Shown: piece by piece, positions 62,770-64,000 of the stretch | Numbering within the stretch: position 1 is the stretch's first letter | Layout: every line of letters begins with the position of its first letter | Assembly: GCA_023393125.1 (NCBI GenBank) | Contig: JAEWMQ010000038.1 | Span: forward strand, 65,098-129,097 | Direction of reading: 5' to 3' | DNA: 64,000 nt | Origin: Bacillota bacterium | Lineage (GTDB): Bacteria; Bacillota; Clostridia; Lachnospirales; Cellulosilyticaceae | Notes under the pieces: model-generated | Seen by the model: the letters and a program-made list of their open reading frames with translations, nothing else | What the model was told of the DNA's origin: nothing | Database searches by the model: none | Position numbers and translations under genes: made by a program

Positions 62770-64000
62770 TTAAGTAAGTTTAATTTCAAACCAGAAAGTA
62801 CTTCCCTCTCCTAGACTACTTTTAACGCCATAATGAGCCCCATGAGCCTCCAATATAGTTTTAACAATAGATAACCCTAAACCAGTTCCTACAGTCGCTC
62901 TTTTATGTGTTTTGTCTACCTTATAATAGCGTTCCCAAATATATGGTAAGTATTCCTCACTAATTCCTTCTCCTGTATCTGTTACTTCAATTCTTACTCG
63001 TTCACTGTTTACCTGCTGCTTAACCGTAACCTTTTTATCTTCTCCTGTATAATTAATAGCATTGTTAATAAGATTATAGATTACTTGGGATAACTTGAGC
63101 TCATCTCCATTAACCCATACCTCTTCATCATACATAAACTCAATGGTATATCCCTCTTGAGCTGTTAAAGTATTATAACGTAGTAATAACTCATTAATTT
63201 GTTTGGTTAAATTAAATTTTGCTTTTTCTAACTTACTTGTACCTGCTTGAATTTTAGACAAATCTAGCATATCATTCACCAGTTGTGTTAAACGCTTAGC
63301 TTCATCCACAATCACTTGTACATTCTCGGGAGTATTTTCTGTAGGCAAATCTCTCATTAATTCCGCATAGCCCGTAATTAGTGTAAGTGGTGTTCTTAAA
63401 TCATGAGAAACATTTGCTATCAATTCTCTCCTTAATTTTTCTGTCTTTGTAAGCTCTACGGATGCATAGCTCAAAGTATTTGAAAGCTCTGCAATCTCCT
63501 TATATCCTTTTTCCTCAAATAGAATAGGTTCATCACCTACTGCTAATTGTTTGGCTTTTTTGTTCATTTGAATAATTGGCTTAGCAACTTTTTTAGCAAT
63601 CACAAGTGCTAATAAAAAGGCAAGAATAAGCATCATTAAGCTTACATATACAAGCTGTTTTCTAATCGTACTTACTGTAGCATCTACAGGTGCAATCTGA
63701 CTATTAATTAAGAGAATATATTGATTACCTGCTTGACTTTTTAACAAGCGGGTATAAATAACAGAATCATCTTTATTTCTAAGTCCCGCTGGCACTTGTT
63801 GTAATATATTATTTTTCTTTTCTAGGCTTTTAGCAAAATCACTATAGTTGAAATAGTAAAGGAGCTGTCCTCCTCTTTTCTCAGCATTAATTCCAGCTAG
63901 ATAATACTCAAAGTTTGACATGTGGTAAATACTACTATTGGTTAACTCATCTCTTTTATAAAGCACCTCTCCTGAATCATTAGTGAGAACAATGCAGAGC
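62770..64000 (-). CDS. Sensor histidine kinase, partial at 5' end
   Basis: The coding frame runs to the right edge of the window with no start in the visible part, so the gene is cut there. The 409 visible residues show part of an extracellular sensor domain, a membrane helix (VYVSLMMLILAFLLALVIA), a HAMP linker, the HisKA phospho-acceptor box NVSHDLRTPLTLITG, and HATPase N and G boxes (NLINNAINYT, DTGEGI, GTGLGLSI). The organisation (dCache-like loop, HAMP, HisKA, HATPase) fits Firmicute envelope-stress kinases. A response-regulator gene is likely beyond the window. Its position next to prsA suggests an envelope-related signal, but this is inference. Confidence 0.9.
   Translation of the reverse strand, partial: LCIVLTNDSGEVLYKRDELTNSSIYHMSNFEYYLAGINAEKRGGQLLYYFNYSDFAKSLEKKNNILQQVPAGLRNKDDSVIYTRLLKSQAGNQYILLINSQIAPVDATVSTIRKQLVYVSLMMLILAFLLALVIAKKVAKPIIQMNKKAKQLAVGDEPILFEEKGYKEIAELSNTLSYASVELTKTEKLRRELIANVSHDLRTPLTLITGYAELMRDLPTENTPENVQVIVDEAKRLTQLVNDMLDLSKIQAGTSKLEKAKFNLTKQINELLLRYNTLTAQEGYTIEFMYDEEVWVNGDELKLSQVIYNLINNAINYTGEDKKVTVKQQVNSERVRIEVTDTGEGISEEYLPYIWERYYKVDKTHKRATVGTGLGLSIVKTILEAHGAHYGVKSSLGEGSTFWFEIKLT

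Noticed and set aside
1..64000. CRISPR arrays, insertion sequences, tRNA/rRNA genes, prophage or integrase
   Set aside because: I scanned for repeated spacers, transposase-like frames, tRNA patterns and phage genes and saw none.

Overview
The window looks like chromosome of a low-GC, anaerobic, endospore-forming Clostridia member (Lachnospirales or a relative; a genus such as Cellulosilyticum is only a guess). Pointers are an oxygen-independent ribonucleotide reductase (NrdD/NrdG), a clostridial spore-germination set (SleC and Csp subtilases), a T-box leader, AAGGAGG-type ribosome binding sites and strong A+T bias. I see no tRNA or rRNA gene, no insertion sequence, no prophage and no CRISPR array.

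Region 1 (1-9580, minus strand) is a type IV pilus operon read from a near-consensus promoter at 9552-9580: pilB, pilT, pilC, major pilin, pilD, two minor prepilins, pilM, pilN, an extended pilO, and a prepilin cut by the window edge. Region 2 (9659-24112, minus strand) is a 12-gene surface-glycan operon behind one promoter. RfbF, RfbG and RfbH should make a CDP-4-keto-3,6-dideoxyhexose. A ThDP carboligase-like enzyme, a C-methyltransferase, a NeuB-cupin fusion, a Nudix hydrolase, a radical SAM enzyme and an SDR reductase probably elaborate sugars. A GT2/GtrA/YfhO trio is the classic kit for loading a sugar on a lipid carrier, flipping it and attaching it outside the cell. The SDR gene appears to begin at an AUA codon.

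Region 3 (24085-24737) carries no protein gene. It holds a hairpin-rich stretch that I interpret as a structured plus-strand RNA of about 450 nt ending in a strong terminator. Region 4 (24738-26547) is the conserved but functionally unknown GGGtGRT/NifU-like pair behind a consensus promoter, followed by an M16 metalloprotease (26572-29370).

Region 5 (29502-43189) is a germination region: plus-strand sleC, a convergent ABC export-type operon with a large CARDB-like surface protein, then a four-gene csp operon. Three Csp proteins keep the subtilisin triad. The fourth has lost all three residues and carries an extra N-terminal region, so it is a candidate pseudoprotease germinant sensor or regulator.

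Region 6 (43264-64000) is mostly housekeeping: DnaQ-like exonuclease, nrdDG, an LDH-like 2-hydroxyacid dehydrogenase, a DMT transporter, T-box-controlled asnA, ung, cymR-like/cysK, yitT, GIY-YIG, a DUF4340 protein, an unknown protein, an HD-GYP phosphodiesterase, a 7TM sensor without an output domain, murI, an NfeD-like/flotillin pair, a PrsA-like foldase and a histidine kinase cut by the window end.
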